Below, piece by piece: positions 53,276 through 60,903 of a DNA stretch of 64,000 nucleotides. Under the pieces are notes generated by a model. That model ran no database searches. It saw nothing but the letters and a program-made list of their open reading frames with translations, and was not told where the DNA came from. Each line of letters starts with the position of its first letter. Positions within the stretch are counted from its first letter, which is position 1. The translations under genes were made by a program, and so were the position numbers. Source of the DNA: Hyphomonadaceae bacterium JAD_PAG50586_4 (GTDB taxonomy: Bacteria; Pseudomonadota; Alphaproteobacteria; Caulobacterales; Aquidulcibacteraceae); NCBI GenBank assembly GCA_023242925.1, contig CP096134.1, positions 930,001 through 994,000 on the forward strand, in the 5' to 3' direction.

Positions 53276-54238
53276 ATGCGTGCGAGCCGGCTGCTTTCGA
53301 TCCTGATCCTCCTGCAAATGCGGGGGCGTTTGAGCGCTGAGGCGCTGGCGCAGGAGTTCGAGGTCTCGGTGCGGACGATCTACCGGGATGTGGATCAGCT
53401 GAGTGCTGCGGGCGTGCCGATCTATGCGGAGCGCGGGCGGGCAGGCGGCTTTGCGTTGTTGGACGGCTATCGCACGCGGTTGACGGGATTTACGCCCGCG
53501 GAGGCGGACGCGTTGTTGTTGGCGGGCGTCGGCGGTGCGGCTGCGGATCTGGGCATTGGCGCGCAAGCGGCGGCAGCTCAGTTGAAGCTGCTCGCGAGCT
53601 TGCCGGCTGATTCAGGCGCGAGCGCGCAGCGTGTGGCGCAGCGTTTTCATCTTGATCCGTTGAATTGGTATAGCCGCGCCGAGGCGATCGACATTCTACC
53701 GGCGTTGGCGTCCGCGGTGTGGAGCGATATGCGTGTGCGGCTTCGCTATGAGAGCTGGAAGGACGTGGTGACGCGCGATGCCGACCCGCTTGGCCTCGTG
53801 CTGAAGGGCGGCATTTGGTATTTGGTGGCCGCGGTGAAGGGAAAGCCACGCACCTATCGGGTCTCCAACATTCAGGCCTTCGAGGTGCTGGAGGCGCACG
53901 TGAAGCGGCCGGCGCGGTTTGATCTTGGGCGGTATTGGAGTGCGTGGGCGCGGGATTTCGAGGCGCGTCTGTTGGAGGAGCGTGCGGTGGTGAAGCTGTC
54001 GCCGGCGGGGCGGCGATTGTTGCGCGATGTCAGCATGGCGGCGTCGGAAGCGGCGGAGGCGGCGCATCGCGCCTGCGCGCCGCAAGGCTGGGTGCGCGCC
54101 GAGATTCCGATCGAGAGCGTCGAGCGCGCGACGCGCCAGATGTTGCGCTTGGGCGCCGACGTTGAGGTGGTGTCGCCGCCCGCGTTGCGGCACGCGATTG
54201 CGCGCGAGGCGGCGAAAGTGGCGCAGCTCTATGCGTGA
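53276..54238 (+). CDS. WYL domain transcriptional regulator (HTH_11 type)
   Basis: A 320-residue repressor-like protein. N-terminal winged helix MRASRLLSILILLQMRGR, LAQEFEVSVRTIYRDVDQLS; then AGVPIYAERGRAGGFALLDGY; then the WYL domain with RLRYESWKDVV, DPLGLVLKGGIWYLVA (WYL motif) and YRVSNIQAFEVLE; a C-terminal WCX domain follows. WYL domains sense small ligands or nucleic acids. ATG 53276 matches the family start; the upstream open frame is antisense to the DUF1579-like gene. It is divergent from that gene pair, its likely target. Confidence 0.92.
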   Translation: MRASRLLSILILLQMRGRLSAEALAQEFEVSVRTIYRDVDQLSAAGVPIYAERGRAGGFALLDGYRTRLTGFTPAEADALLLAGVGGAAADLGIGAQAAAAQLKLLASLPADSGASAQRVAQRFHLDPLNWYSRAEAIDILPALASAVWSDMRVRLRYESWKDVVTRDADPLGLVLKGGIWYLVAAVKGKPRTYRVSNIQAFEVLEAHVKRPARFDLGRYWSAWARDFEARLLEERAVVKLSPAGRRLLRDVSMAASEAAEAAHRACAPQGWVRAEIPIESVERATRQMLRLGADVEVVSPPALRHAIAREAAKVAQLYA

Positions 54239-54461
54239 CGGCGACGTCGCGCCATGAATTGATGCTGCGACAGCGAGCGTCACGGCGTGACGCTTTGGCG
54301 ACACGAAGTTCATGAAGGCGCATGCTTGGTGCGTTGAATATGACGGTTCGTTCCAGCGGAGACAATAGACGCCGCTCGCACGAACTTTTTCGTGACGTTT
54401 CGCTTTCAATCGCAAGGTGGCGGCGTCGCACTTGCGTCACGCTTCGCAAGCGCGAGAACGA

Positions 54462-56051
54462 CTACGCCGCCTTCACCAACTCGCCCGCTAAGCCTCTGCG
54501 CAGTAGCGCGCTGGTTTCGCGGACGCCGAAGATGGCGGCGAACTGGCCAAAGCGCGGGCCGCTTTCGACGCCGAACAACACTTCGTAGAGCGCCTTGAAC
54601 CAATCGCGCAGCGGCTCGAAGCCGTGCGCCTTGCCGACGGCATAGACTTCGTTCTGGATCGCTTCGCCGTCCGTGGTGTCAGCCGCCAGTGCATCCAAGC
54701 GCGCGATCAAATCCTCGAACGCGGCGCGTTCTTTGTCGGTCGCGGCGCGGAACACTTTCGTCGGCTTCACGAAATCGTTGAAATAACGGATCGCATAATC
54801 GGTCAGCTTGTCGAGGAACGGATGCGTTTGCGGCGTCGTGCCCGGCGCGTACTTGGCGATGAAGGCCCAGAGCAAATCCTTGGTCTCCGCGTTAGAGGCG
54901 GAGACCAGATTGGTGAGCAGCGCAAACGAGATCGGCGTCAGATCCTTCGGCGGATGGCCCGCATGGATGTGCCAGGCTGGGTTTTCCAGCTGCTCAGCGA
55001 CGTTCTGGGCGTGGTAGCTTTCGATGTAGCTCAGATATTCATCGACGGCCTTCGGGATGACGTCGAAATAGAGCTTCTTGGCCGTGCGCGGCTTTTGAAA
55101 ATTGTAGAGCGAGAGCGATTCCGGCGCTGCGTAGGCGAGCCATTGCTCGACACTGATGCCATTGCCCTTGGTCTTGGAAATCTTCTCGCCGTTTTGGTCG
55201 AGGAAGAGTTCATAGACGTAATTGATCGGCGCCTCGGCGCCGAGCGCTTTGCAGATGCGTGCGTAAACGCTCTGGTTCGGCTGGTGATCCTTGCCGAACA
55301 TTTCGAAATCGACGCCAAGCGCTGCCCAGCGCATGCCGAAATCCGGCTTCCACTGCATCTTGGCTTTGCCGCCGGTGACGGTTTGGGTGATCTCTTCGCC
55401 GTCTTCGTCGTCGAAGGTGATCGTGCCGGCTGCGGCGTCGATCTTCTTCATCGGCACGTAGAGCACGCGGCCGCTCTTGGGGCTGATCGGCAGGAAGGGG
55501 CTGTAGGTTTTGCGGCGATCTTCGCCGAGCGTGGGCAGCATGATGGCCATGATCTCGTCATAGGCCTTCAAGGCGTTGAGCAACGCTGCGTCGAAGGCGC
55601 CCGACTTGTAGAGCTCAGTCGCGGACTTGAACTCGTACTCGAAGCCGAAGCTATCGAGGAAGGCGCGCAGGCGTGCGTTGTTGTGATGCGCGAAGCTTTC
55701 GTGCGTGCCGAACGGATCGGGCACGTCGGTGAGCGGGTGCTGTAGATAGGGGGCGAGCTGCTCCGGGTTCGGGATGTTGTCCGGAATCTTGCGCATGCCG
55801 TCCATGTCATCGGAGACGCAGATGATCTTGGTGGCGATCTTATCGTCGGTGAGCACGCGGAAGGCGTGGCGCACCATCGAGGTGCGCACGACTTCGCCGA
55901 ACGTGCCGATATGCGGCAGACCTGACGGGCCGTAGCCGGTCTCGAAGATCACCGTCTCCTTCGGCGTTTTCTTCACCCGCTCCACGATCAAGCGGGCTTG
56001 TTCGAACGGCCAAGCCTTGGCGGCGGTTGCGAGGGTGGCAAGATCGGTCAT
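54462..56051 (-). CDS. lysK: Lysyl-tRNA synthetase, class I
   Basis: A 529-residue class I LysRS, the archaeal type also used by alphaproteobacteria. HIGH-like motif [22 protein letters not shown]-like [17 protein letters not shown], and [14 protein letters not shown] between them; the C-terminal alpha-helical anticodon domain covers about 380-529. It attaches lysine to tRNA-Lys. Length is normal. The 223-bp gap before it (54239-54461), shared with the convergent WYL gene, contains CGTCAC/GTGACG inverted repeats (near 54279) but no gene. Confidence 0.96.
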   Translation of the reverse strand: MTDLATLATAAKAWPFEQARLIVERVKKTPKETVIFETGYGPSGLPHIGTFGEVVRTSMVRHAFRVLTDDKIATKIICVSDDMDGMRKIPDNIPNPEQLAPYLQHPLTDVPDPFGTHESFAHHNNARLRAFLDSFGFEYEFKSATELYKSGAFDAALLNALKAYDEIMAIMLPTLGEDRRKTYSPFLPISPKSGRVLYVPMKKIDAAAGTITFDDEDGEEITQTVTGGKAKMQWKPDFGMRWAALGVDFEMFGKDHQPNQSVYARICKALGAEAPINYVYELFLDQNGEKISKTKGNGISVEQWLAYAAPESLSLYNFQKPRTAKKLYFDVIPKAVDEYLSYIESYHAQNVAEQLENPAWHIHAGHPPKDLTPISFALLTNLVSASNAETKDLLWAFIAKYAPGTTPQTHPFLDKLTDYAIRYFNDFVKPTKVFRAATDKERAAFEDLIARLDALAADTTDGEAIQNEVYAVGKAHGFEPLRDWFKALYEVLFGVESGPRFGQFAAIFGVRETSALLRRGLAGELVKAA

Positions 56052-56115
56052 CGGCAGAATCCAAAATGGGCGTTCTGCTTAGACCGCCCAAGCGCGCGAT
56101 GCCAAATCAGGCGGC

Positions 56116-56358
56116 TTATTCCGGCTGCGATTTGCGGCCGAACCAGCGGGCGAGCGTGGCGCGGCGCTTGGCGAGGAAACCCCAGCCGAGCACGCCGGCG
56201 GCAACCCAGAGGAAGCCTTCAAGGCTGAGTGCGGCCGCCGTCACGATGGCGACCCAGACCCCCATGTCCGGGCGGTTGAAATAGGCGATGCCCAGCGTGG
56301 CCCACGCCGCAACGACAATGGCGCCCGCGAGGGCCAGAATGATCCAACGTGCTTTCAT
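56116..56358 (-). CDS. Small two-helix membrane protein (80 aa)
   Basis: ATG 56358 has AAAGGAGAG six bases upstream. Two hydrophobic segments are clear: WIILALAGAIVVAAWATLGIA and VWVAIVTAAALSLEGFLWVAAG; the tail is basic (AKRRATLARWFGRKSQPE). No family recognised. It is 64 bp upstream of lysK on the same strand and may be co-transcribed, with the first gene being this one. Confidence 0.75.
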   Translation of the reverse strand: MKARWIILALAGAIVVAAWATLGIAYFNRPDMGVWVAIVTAAALSLEGFLWVAAGVLGWGFLAKRRATLARWFGRKSQPE

Positions 56359-56447
56359 GACGCTCTCCTTTGGCCCTGAGCCGCCGCCGCGCGCCGGATC
56401 GGATGCAGGGGCGTTGCGCTTTTTCGAAGCACGGCAAAGTCCGCCCC

Positions 56448-56957
56448 ATGCGAACCCTGATCCTGATGCGGCACGCCAAGGCTGTCCGCGCCCACGAAGC
56501 CGATAGCGACGAGGCGCGGGGTCTGACGGGGCGGGGCCGGCGCGAGGCCGCTGCGGCCGGGGCGGCGATCGAGGATGCGGGGTTAAAGCCCCAACTGGCG
56601 CTCGTCTCAAGCGCCAAGCGCACGCGAGAAACGGCCGAGCATGGCTTGCAGAATTTCGCGCTGGAGACGCGCTTGGAAGATGCGCTCTATCACGCCCATC
56701 TCGAAGGCATTTGGGATGCGTTTAGTGCGAGCGATGCGGAGAGGGTCGTGATCGTGGGGCACAATCCGGGCATTGGCGAGCTGGTGTCGAAGCTTGTGCA
56801 TCAAGCGCATGACGGCTCAAAGCTCGCGCGCGAGTTCAGCGGCCATTTCCCAACCTCGGCGTTCGCCGCGTTCGAGATCAAAGGCGATCTGCTGCGCGCG
56901 GCCGGGCCGACACTGATCGCCGCATGGAAGCCACCGCGCGATCGCGATGATGATTAA
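56448..56957 (+). CDS. sixA: Phosphohistidine phosphatase SixA
   Basis: A 169-residue histidine phosphatase. The RHG motif is LILMRHAKAV with the nucleophilic His; SSAKRTRETAEH and VVIVGHNPGIGELV give the second catalytic His. SixA removes phosphate from His of HPt or PTS proteins. Length agrees with the family (about 160). The start lacks a strong ribosome-binding site, but homology begins at MRTLILMRHAK. Its last four bases overlap the convergent lipoprotein gene. Confidence 0.93.
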   Translation: MRTLILMRHAKAVRAHEADSDEARGLTGRGRREAAAAGAAIEDAGLKPQLALVSSAKRTRETAEHGLQNFALETRLEDALYHAHLEGIWDAFSASDAERVVIVGHNPGIGELVSKLVHQAHDGSKLAREFSGHFPTSAFAAFEIKGDLLRAAGPTLIAAWKPPRDRDDD

Positions 56958-57496
56958 GGCAAGAACGTCGCGTTGGCGATTTCGGCGTCGCTGACGCTGC
57001 GATTGGAATAGGCGTACGTCGTGCCGTTCCATTGCCAGAGTGGAAACGAGAAGCCGGGGCCGCCGTCGGCGAGATCGTGCACGCCATTGGTGCTGGTGGG
57101 CAGGATGACGAGCACGCCGCCGCGATCAGAATAGACTTCGCGCCAGCGCGCGCCGTCGCGCACAAAGAGGTGCAGCAGCGCGCCGTCGCCGTAGCACGAC
57201 GCTGTAGTTGGACCGCCGCTCATAGCGAAGAGAATGCTTGTGCCGGCGTCGCCGCCGAGTTCCGCGCTGAGAAATTGCGGTGTGGAATTCTCGCCGCACT
57301 CGTTCATCACTTCGCCGCGTGGGTTGGGCGTCATGCCGAGCAGGGCGAAGATCGCGGCCTTGTCTGCATCGCTGATCGCGCCGCTGGCCACTGCAGTTTG
57401 CGCCGGTTGCGCGTCAGCATTCGAGGCCGTGCCGGCGTCGCCACATGCGGCGAGCGCAAGAACAAGACTGGCGATAAGAGTTGTATGAATGCGCAC
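56954..57496 (-). CDS. Putative lipoprotein (180 aa)
   Basis: GTG 57496 follows GGGGAG at eight bases. Signal LIASLVLALAACGDAG with lipobox LAAC, an Ala-rich linker, then a domain with ALLGMTPNPRGEVMNECGE, SAELGGDAGTSILFAMSGG, CYGDGALLHLFVRDGA and FSFPLWQWNGTTYAYS. Two Cys in the mature domain could pair. It is exported to the periplasmic side of a membrane. Family not recognised. Confidence 0.75.
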   Translation of the reverse strand: MRIHTTLIASLVLALAACGDAGTASNADAQPAQTAVASGAISDADKAAIFALLGMTPNPRGEVMNECGENSTPQFLSAELGGDAGTSILFAMSGGPTTASCYGDGALLHLFVRDGARWREVYSDRGGVLVILPTSTNGVHDLADGGPGFSFPLWQWNGTTYAYSNRSVSDAEIANATFLP

Positions 57497-57557
57497 GGAT
57501 GGTTCTCCCCGCGCGAAAGCTACACGAATACAGCGGGTGCGGGCAAAGTAATCGCGA

Positions 57558-58181
57558 TTACTGGCTCGCCCAGAGGATGCGCGCGATCCAGTCGATCTCG
57601 GCGACCGCTACTTCGCGCGCCTTATGCGCGAGATTGAGCGAGATGAGTTCGATGGTCTGATCGTTGCGGCGGCCGAGCACCTTGGCCAGCACTTCGCCGG
57701 CGCGCGTGCGCACGACCACGCGATCGCCGCGCCGCACGGCAGCGCCCGGCTGCACGATGACGACGTCGCCGGCGCGATACATCGGCTCCATCGGGTCACC
57801 CGCGATTTCGAGCGCATAGACGCGGTCTTCGCCCAAATCCGGGAAGCGCACGGTTTCATCTGCGCCGACTGGAAAACCGTTCTCGTCGAAGAAGCCGTCG
57901 GCGCCGGCGCGGGCCATGGAGACGATGGGGATGGCGCGGCCAGCGCTGCCCGGTTTGCCGGCGAGCAACGCGGCGAACTCATCCCAGCTGGTTTGCGCTG
58001 CCGCGAGCGCGCGCGACACGCTTTCGGTGGAGGGCCAGCGCGGTTTGCCATCGACCGCTTGGCGCTTGGATTTGTTGAAGGTGGTGGGGTCGAGGCCGGC
58101 GGCGCGCGCCAGGCCGGAGGCGGACATGCCGCGCCGCGCCGCCACAGCATCAATCGCGCGCCAGATTTGGGCGTGGTCCAT
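57558..58181 (-). CDS. S24/LexA-like transcriptional regulator with degenerate protease site
   Basis: A 207-residue regulator: N-terminal HTH (IWRAIDAVAARRGMSASGLA, GLDPTTFNKSKRQ) and a C-terminal S24 peptidase fold. In LexA/CI the catalytic Ser lies in GDSMEP; here it is AGDPMEPMYRAGDVVIV, Pro for Ser. The Lys side (RAGEVLAKVLGR) remains. It probably cannot cleave itself in the SOS manner. ATG 58181 fits the family. An IS1595 element begins 37 bp upstream, so its native promoter may have been replaced. Confidence 0.88.
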   Translation of the reverse strand: MDHAQIWRAIDAVAARRGMSASGLARAAGLDPTTFNKSKRQAVDGKPRWPSTESVSRALAAAQTSWDEFAALLAGKPGSAGRAIPIVSMARAGADGFFDENGFPVGADETVRFPDLGEDRVYALEIAGDPMEPMYRAGDVVIVQPGAAVRRGDRVVVRTRAGEVLAKVLGRRNDQTIELISLNLAHKAREVAVAEIDWIARILWASQ

Positions 58182-58400
58182 GGGGCGCGAGAATAGCGCA
58201 CGACGCAGGACTTTCAACCTAATTATAGACTTCGCACCACAAACTATTTCAGCTAATAAAATCAGCTAGTTACAGCGACAACCCTAGCTAAGTGTATGTA
58301 ATAGCTTGCTGAAGTAATTCCTAGGCTTGTGGTCTGAAAGTCCTTCCATTCCTAGGAACGGATGCGATTCTGGCGCGCTACAACCATCTGGCGAGCTACC

Positions 58401-58586
58401 ATGCCCGAGCAAACGCCCCCGCGCACAGAACTGGTTCGAATGGGGGTCACATCAGAAATGATTGAAGCGGGTGTTCGCGCCTATCGCGCCCAATTGCCGT
58501 GGGATGCCGCAGCGGAGTGCGACGATGATCGCAAGGTCACTCAGATTTTTTCCGCGATGATCGAAGCGCGTGATGCACCTCAATAA
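58401..58586 (+). CDS. IS1595 passenger, hypothetical (61 aa)
   Basis: Open from ATG 58401, or from ATG 58362 with AGGAA near. It reads RTELVRMGVTSEMIEAGVRAY and ends FSAMIEARDAPQ. The composition is natural and acidic, and the pattern (start helix, WDAAAECDDD) is like small plasmid or phage proteins. It overlaps the 3' end of the opposite-strand passenger by 50 bp. Function unknown. Confidence 0.55.
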   Translation: MPEQTPPRTELVRMGVTSEMIEAGVRAYRAQLPWDAAAECDDDRKVTQIFSAMIEARDAPQ

Positions 58587-59121
58587 CAAACTTACTGACG
58601 TCTCCGCCGATGCCACAAACCTGGGCAGCGTTCGCCTTGATGTTGTTAAGCGGGTACAGCACGGTTTTCTCGATGATCCGATCCTCAACGTACGTGCTTC
58701 TCATTTCGAGGACGTGGTTCTTTTTGGGATTGGGCTCCCACTGAGCGTGAGCAAAGGTGTCCCTGAGACTTTTCGCTTTCTTGATGTCCGGCTGAATGTC
58801 CTTCCACGCCTCAAGGATTTTTTCGTCTCGCACAAACTCATGCAGCGCGGACGATATCGTCTGAATGCGCGTGCGATGATTCTGAATTGCATGCCACGCA
58901 ATGAGGCTGTGCCGATACTCAAGCTTGAGAAGAAGCGCGTAGAGGATAGAAAGCTGCGTTTCAATCCGTTGCCATGTTGCAATTACTATGGCGATCCAAC
59001 GCGCGTGCTCGCAAAATTTTTCGTCTTGAAGTGCGGAGTGTAAAGACGCTCTCGATTTGCTGCTGCTGGTACACGCCCGGATGAAGTCCATATCGAGCTT
59101 TGAAACAGGTGACTTGCTCAA
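58537..59121 (-). CDS. IS1595 passenger, helical hypothetical protein (194 aa)
   Basis: Starts at TTG 59121, with GGAGG about nine bases upstream. The chain is largely alpha-helical: IAIVIATWQRIETQLSILYAL, HSLIAWHAIQNHRTRIQTI, EKILEAWKDIQPDIKKAKSL, RDTFAHAQW. The helical arrangement with RDTFAHA recalls HEPN-like or Abi-type helical proteins, where an RxxxxH motif would be catalytic; here RDTFAH fits RxxxxH. That is inference. No signal or membrane segment. It is divergent from the small gene at 59121. Confidence 0.65.
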   Translation of the reverse strand: MSKSPVSKLDMDFIRACTSSSKSRASLHSALQDEKFCEHARWIAIVIATWQRIETQLSILYALLLKLEYRHSLIAWHAIQNHRTRIQTISSALHEFVRDEKILEAWKDIQPDIKKAKSLRDTFAHAQWEPNPKKNHVLEMRSTYVEDRIIEKTVLYPLNNIKANAAQVCGIGGDVSKFVIEVHHALRSSRKKSE

Positions 59122-59258
59122 TGTCTAAGCCTCCAAAAGACGATCAATACAGCGAAGAAGAAACGAAGAGGCGCGCTGAGCAGGCGCTACGCGGCGCGTT
59201 CACAACCCCGCCTGTTCACAACAAAAAAGCGCCGCCTGATAAGAAAACACCCAAATGA
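59121..59258 (+). CDS. IS1595 passenger, small charged protein (45 aa)
   Basis: ATG 59121 with AGGTGA eight bases upstream. MSKPPKDDQYSEEETKRRAE then QALRGAFTTPP and a Lys/Pro tail. I recognise this pattern (KPPKD, Y-S/T-E-E-E-T, RRxxxAL, TPP) as a widespread small hypothetical protein found near transposases and in bacterial accessory DNA. Its start base coincides with that of the divergent 194-residue gene, and its stop overlaps the next start. Confidence 0.7.
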   Translation: MSKPPKDDQYSEEETKRRAEQALRGAFTTPPVHNKKAPPDKKTPK

Positions 59259-59341
59259 TCTCGCCCTGGCTCTTTGCAGCAATGGCTGGTGGTGCGTGGG
59301 TGACAATCACCCTGTTGATCCGGTTAAGGCGAAGAGGATGA
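59255..59341 (+). CDS. IS1595 passenger, 28-aa single-helix membrane peptide
   Basis: ATG 59255 overlaps the preceding stop (ATGA), a sign of coupling. The product is SPWLFAAMAGGAWVTITLLI followed by RLRRRG: one membrane helix with a strongly basic end. This is the usual look of type I toxin or accessory membrane peptides, but nothing proves toxicity. Its 3' end overlaps the antisense gene at 59307-59600. Confidence 0.5.
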   Translation: MISPWLFAAMAGGAWVTITLLIRLRRRG

Positions 59342-59600
59342 GACCGCCAATCACCGTGACGATGACGCCGCTCAACGCGATGCCCCACCACGTTTCAAAC
59401 CACTTGGCTTTACGCGGTTGGGATGCTGGTGCGCGAACGTGCACGCCGTGCCGCCCCGCGTCGATGATGGTGTTGTCCTCAACGCGATCGCCTGTGCTCT
59501 GTGGCAATGAAATTCCGTCTATGCCGGGCCTGATAATGGTGTTTCCGGAAATGATGTTGCCGCCGACTTTCGAGTCGGGTTTGGGATCGTCTTCGGTCAT
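59307..59600 (-). CDS. IS1595 passenger, repeat-plus-membrane-anchor protein (97 aa)
   Basis: ATG 59600 has AGGAG seven bases upstream. The N-terminal part has beta-helix-like turns: GGNIISGNTIIRPGIDGIS and VEDNTIIDAGRHGVHVRAP, the N-x-I pattern of parallel beta-helix folds. A C-terminal helix WGIALSGVIVTVIGGLILFAL anchors it. Unknown function. It lies upstream of a strong hairpin and the transposase on the same strand. Confidence 0.7.
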   Translation of the reverse strand: MTEDDPKPDSKVGGNIISGNTIIRPGIDGISLPQSTGDRVEDNTIIDAGRHGVHVRAPASQPRKAKWFETWWGIALSGVIVTVIGGLILFALTGSTG

Positions 59601-59651
59601 GGCGCACTCCTAGACATGCGCCATTAGCCACCGGCGCAACGGTGGTTCTGT

Positions 59652-59680
59652 CGGCCCCGGTGCTTCCAACACCGGGGCCG
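59652..59680 (-). terminator. Strong hairpin between passenger and transposase genes
   Basis: A perfect 11-bp stem CGGCCCCGGTG / CACCGGGGCCG with a seven-base loop lies about 80 bp past the transposase stop. No T-run follows on either strand, so it may act as an RNA-stability or factor-dependent stop. Confidence 0.55.
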
Positions 59681-59762
59681 ATCTGCATCCTAGGATTGTT
59701 TCGGTTTGGCGCCGAGTCCGCGCTTTCCGCGCGCTTGGCGGCGCAAACGCGCCAGCTGGTAC

Positions 59763-60716
59763 TCAGCTGGCGGCTTGCCCGTTAGTCCGCCGATAGGTGA
59801 GGCGCTTGCCGTCCGCGCCTTCGATCGCGCGTTGCGCGCGCTGTACGTCCGTCACGCCAAGCTTGGTGCGGTTGTTGAAGCGGAACTCGTATTCCGAAAG
59901 GTAGCGGTGCAAATGCTTTTCCGAGCAGTGCTGGTACACGCCAGTCATGCCCTTCTTGAACACGCCAAAGAAGCCTTCGGCGGTGTTCACGTGCACGTCG
60001 CCGCGCGCGTATTCGTTGGCCGTGTGCTTGACGGTTTCGTGGCTGGCGAACTCGGCGCCAACGCGCGGGTAGAGCTTGCTCTCGTCGGTGTGCAAGCGTG
60101 ATTTCGGATCGACGTTCTCTTTGACGATCTTTTCGACCGTCTCGCGCGTGGCTTCGGCAACGTGAAAGACGCGAGCTTGGCCGCCGCGCTCGATCAGAGC
60201 GACAACAGCGCGCTTATTGGCCGGGCCGGTTTGCTTCTTGCCCGGCTTGTAGGGCTTGCCGTCAAAGCGCTGCGTGCGCGGGTTTTCGACTTTGCCGTAA
60301 TAGGTTTCGTCAGCTTCCACGATTTGACCGCTGCCGCCCATCGGGCTTGTAAGCCCGCCGCTCGCCATCGCCGCACGGATGCGGTGCGCGAGAAACCAAG
60401 CGCTCTTGTACGTCACATCCAAAGAGCGGTGCAGCTGGTGGGCGCTCATGCCCTTCTTGCTGGACGCCATCAGGTAGAAGGCCATCAGCCAAACCGTCAG
60501 CTTGATGTGGCTGGCTTCCATGACCGTGCCGGTCATGACGGTGAAGTCCTTGCGGCACTCTTTGGCGCCGCAGCGATAGCGGCCCTCGCGCTTGGTCTCG
60601 TACTCGGCGCCGATCACGCCGCACTTGGGGCAAACGCGACCGCCCGGCCAACGCAGCGCTTCGATGTAGCGGCGGGCTTCGGCTTCGCTCTGGAACTGGG
60701 GGGCGTCGAATTTCAT
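59763..60716 (-). CDS. IS1595-family transposase (ISXO2-like)
   Basis: A 317-residue protein. The N-terminal zinc ribbon CPKCGVIGAEYETKREGRY then RCGAKECRKDF, the helix LHRSLDVTYKSAWFLAHRIR, then the catalytic core with EADETYYGKVE (first Asp), LHTDESKLYP (second Asp) and NTAEGFFGVFKKGMTGVYQHC (the N/E residue), ending EYEFRFNNRT. This is the DDE_Tnp_IS1595 type. It appears intact. ATG 60716 lies 48 bp inside the right end. Confidence 0.95.
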   Translation of the reverse strand: MKFDAPQFQSEAEARRYIEALRWPGGRVCPKCGVIGAEYETKREGRYRCGAKECRKDFTVMTGTVMEASHIKLTVWLMAFYLMASSKKGMSAHQLHRSLDVTYKSAWFLAHRIRAAMASGGLTSPMGGSGQIVEADETYYGKVENPRTQRFDGKPYKPGKKQTGPANKRAVVALIERGGQARVFHVAEATRETVEKIVKENVDPKSRLHTDESKLYPRVGAEFASHETVKHTANEYARGDVHVNTAEGFFGVFKKGMTGVYQHCSEKHLHRYLSEYEFRFNNRTKLGVTDVQRAQRAIEGADGKRLTYRRTNGQAAS

Positions 60717-60903
60717 GAACCAAATCTACCTATTCAGGCTTGTGGCGTCAAGTATATAATTAGGACTTTCAACCCATAAATAGGAAAAATATCCGGTATA
60801 GCTCCTCTTGGTTGTGGCTTTAGCCTCTGACGGATTGTGCGGGCTGGATTGGCGAAGCCGTGATAGGCGACAGCGCTGTTAGAATCGGCGAAGCGCGATC
60901 CCC

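Larger units (their letters stand above)
58218..60764. mobile_element. IS1595-family element with passenger genes, 2547 bp
   Basis: Left end CCTAATTATAGACTTCGC and reverse-complemented right end CCTAATTATATACTTGAC match through about 28 bases with few differences, defining terminal inverted repeats. ACTTTCAA occurs directly outside both ends (58210-58217 and 60765-60772), an 8-bp target duplication as known for IS1595. Inside are an IS1595/ISXO2-type transposase and at least five small ORFs. The ends are AT-rich compared with the chromosome. The insertion is between the S24 regulator and pyrD. Confidence 0.92.

Noticed and set aside
54270..54300. GCGTCAC/GTGACGC inverted repeat as a terminator
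   Set aside because: No T-run on either strand and several similar CGTCAC/GTGACG copies nearby; could be a protein site or chance.
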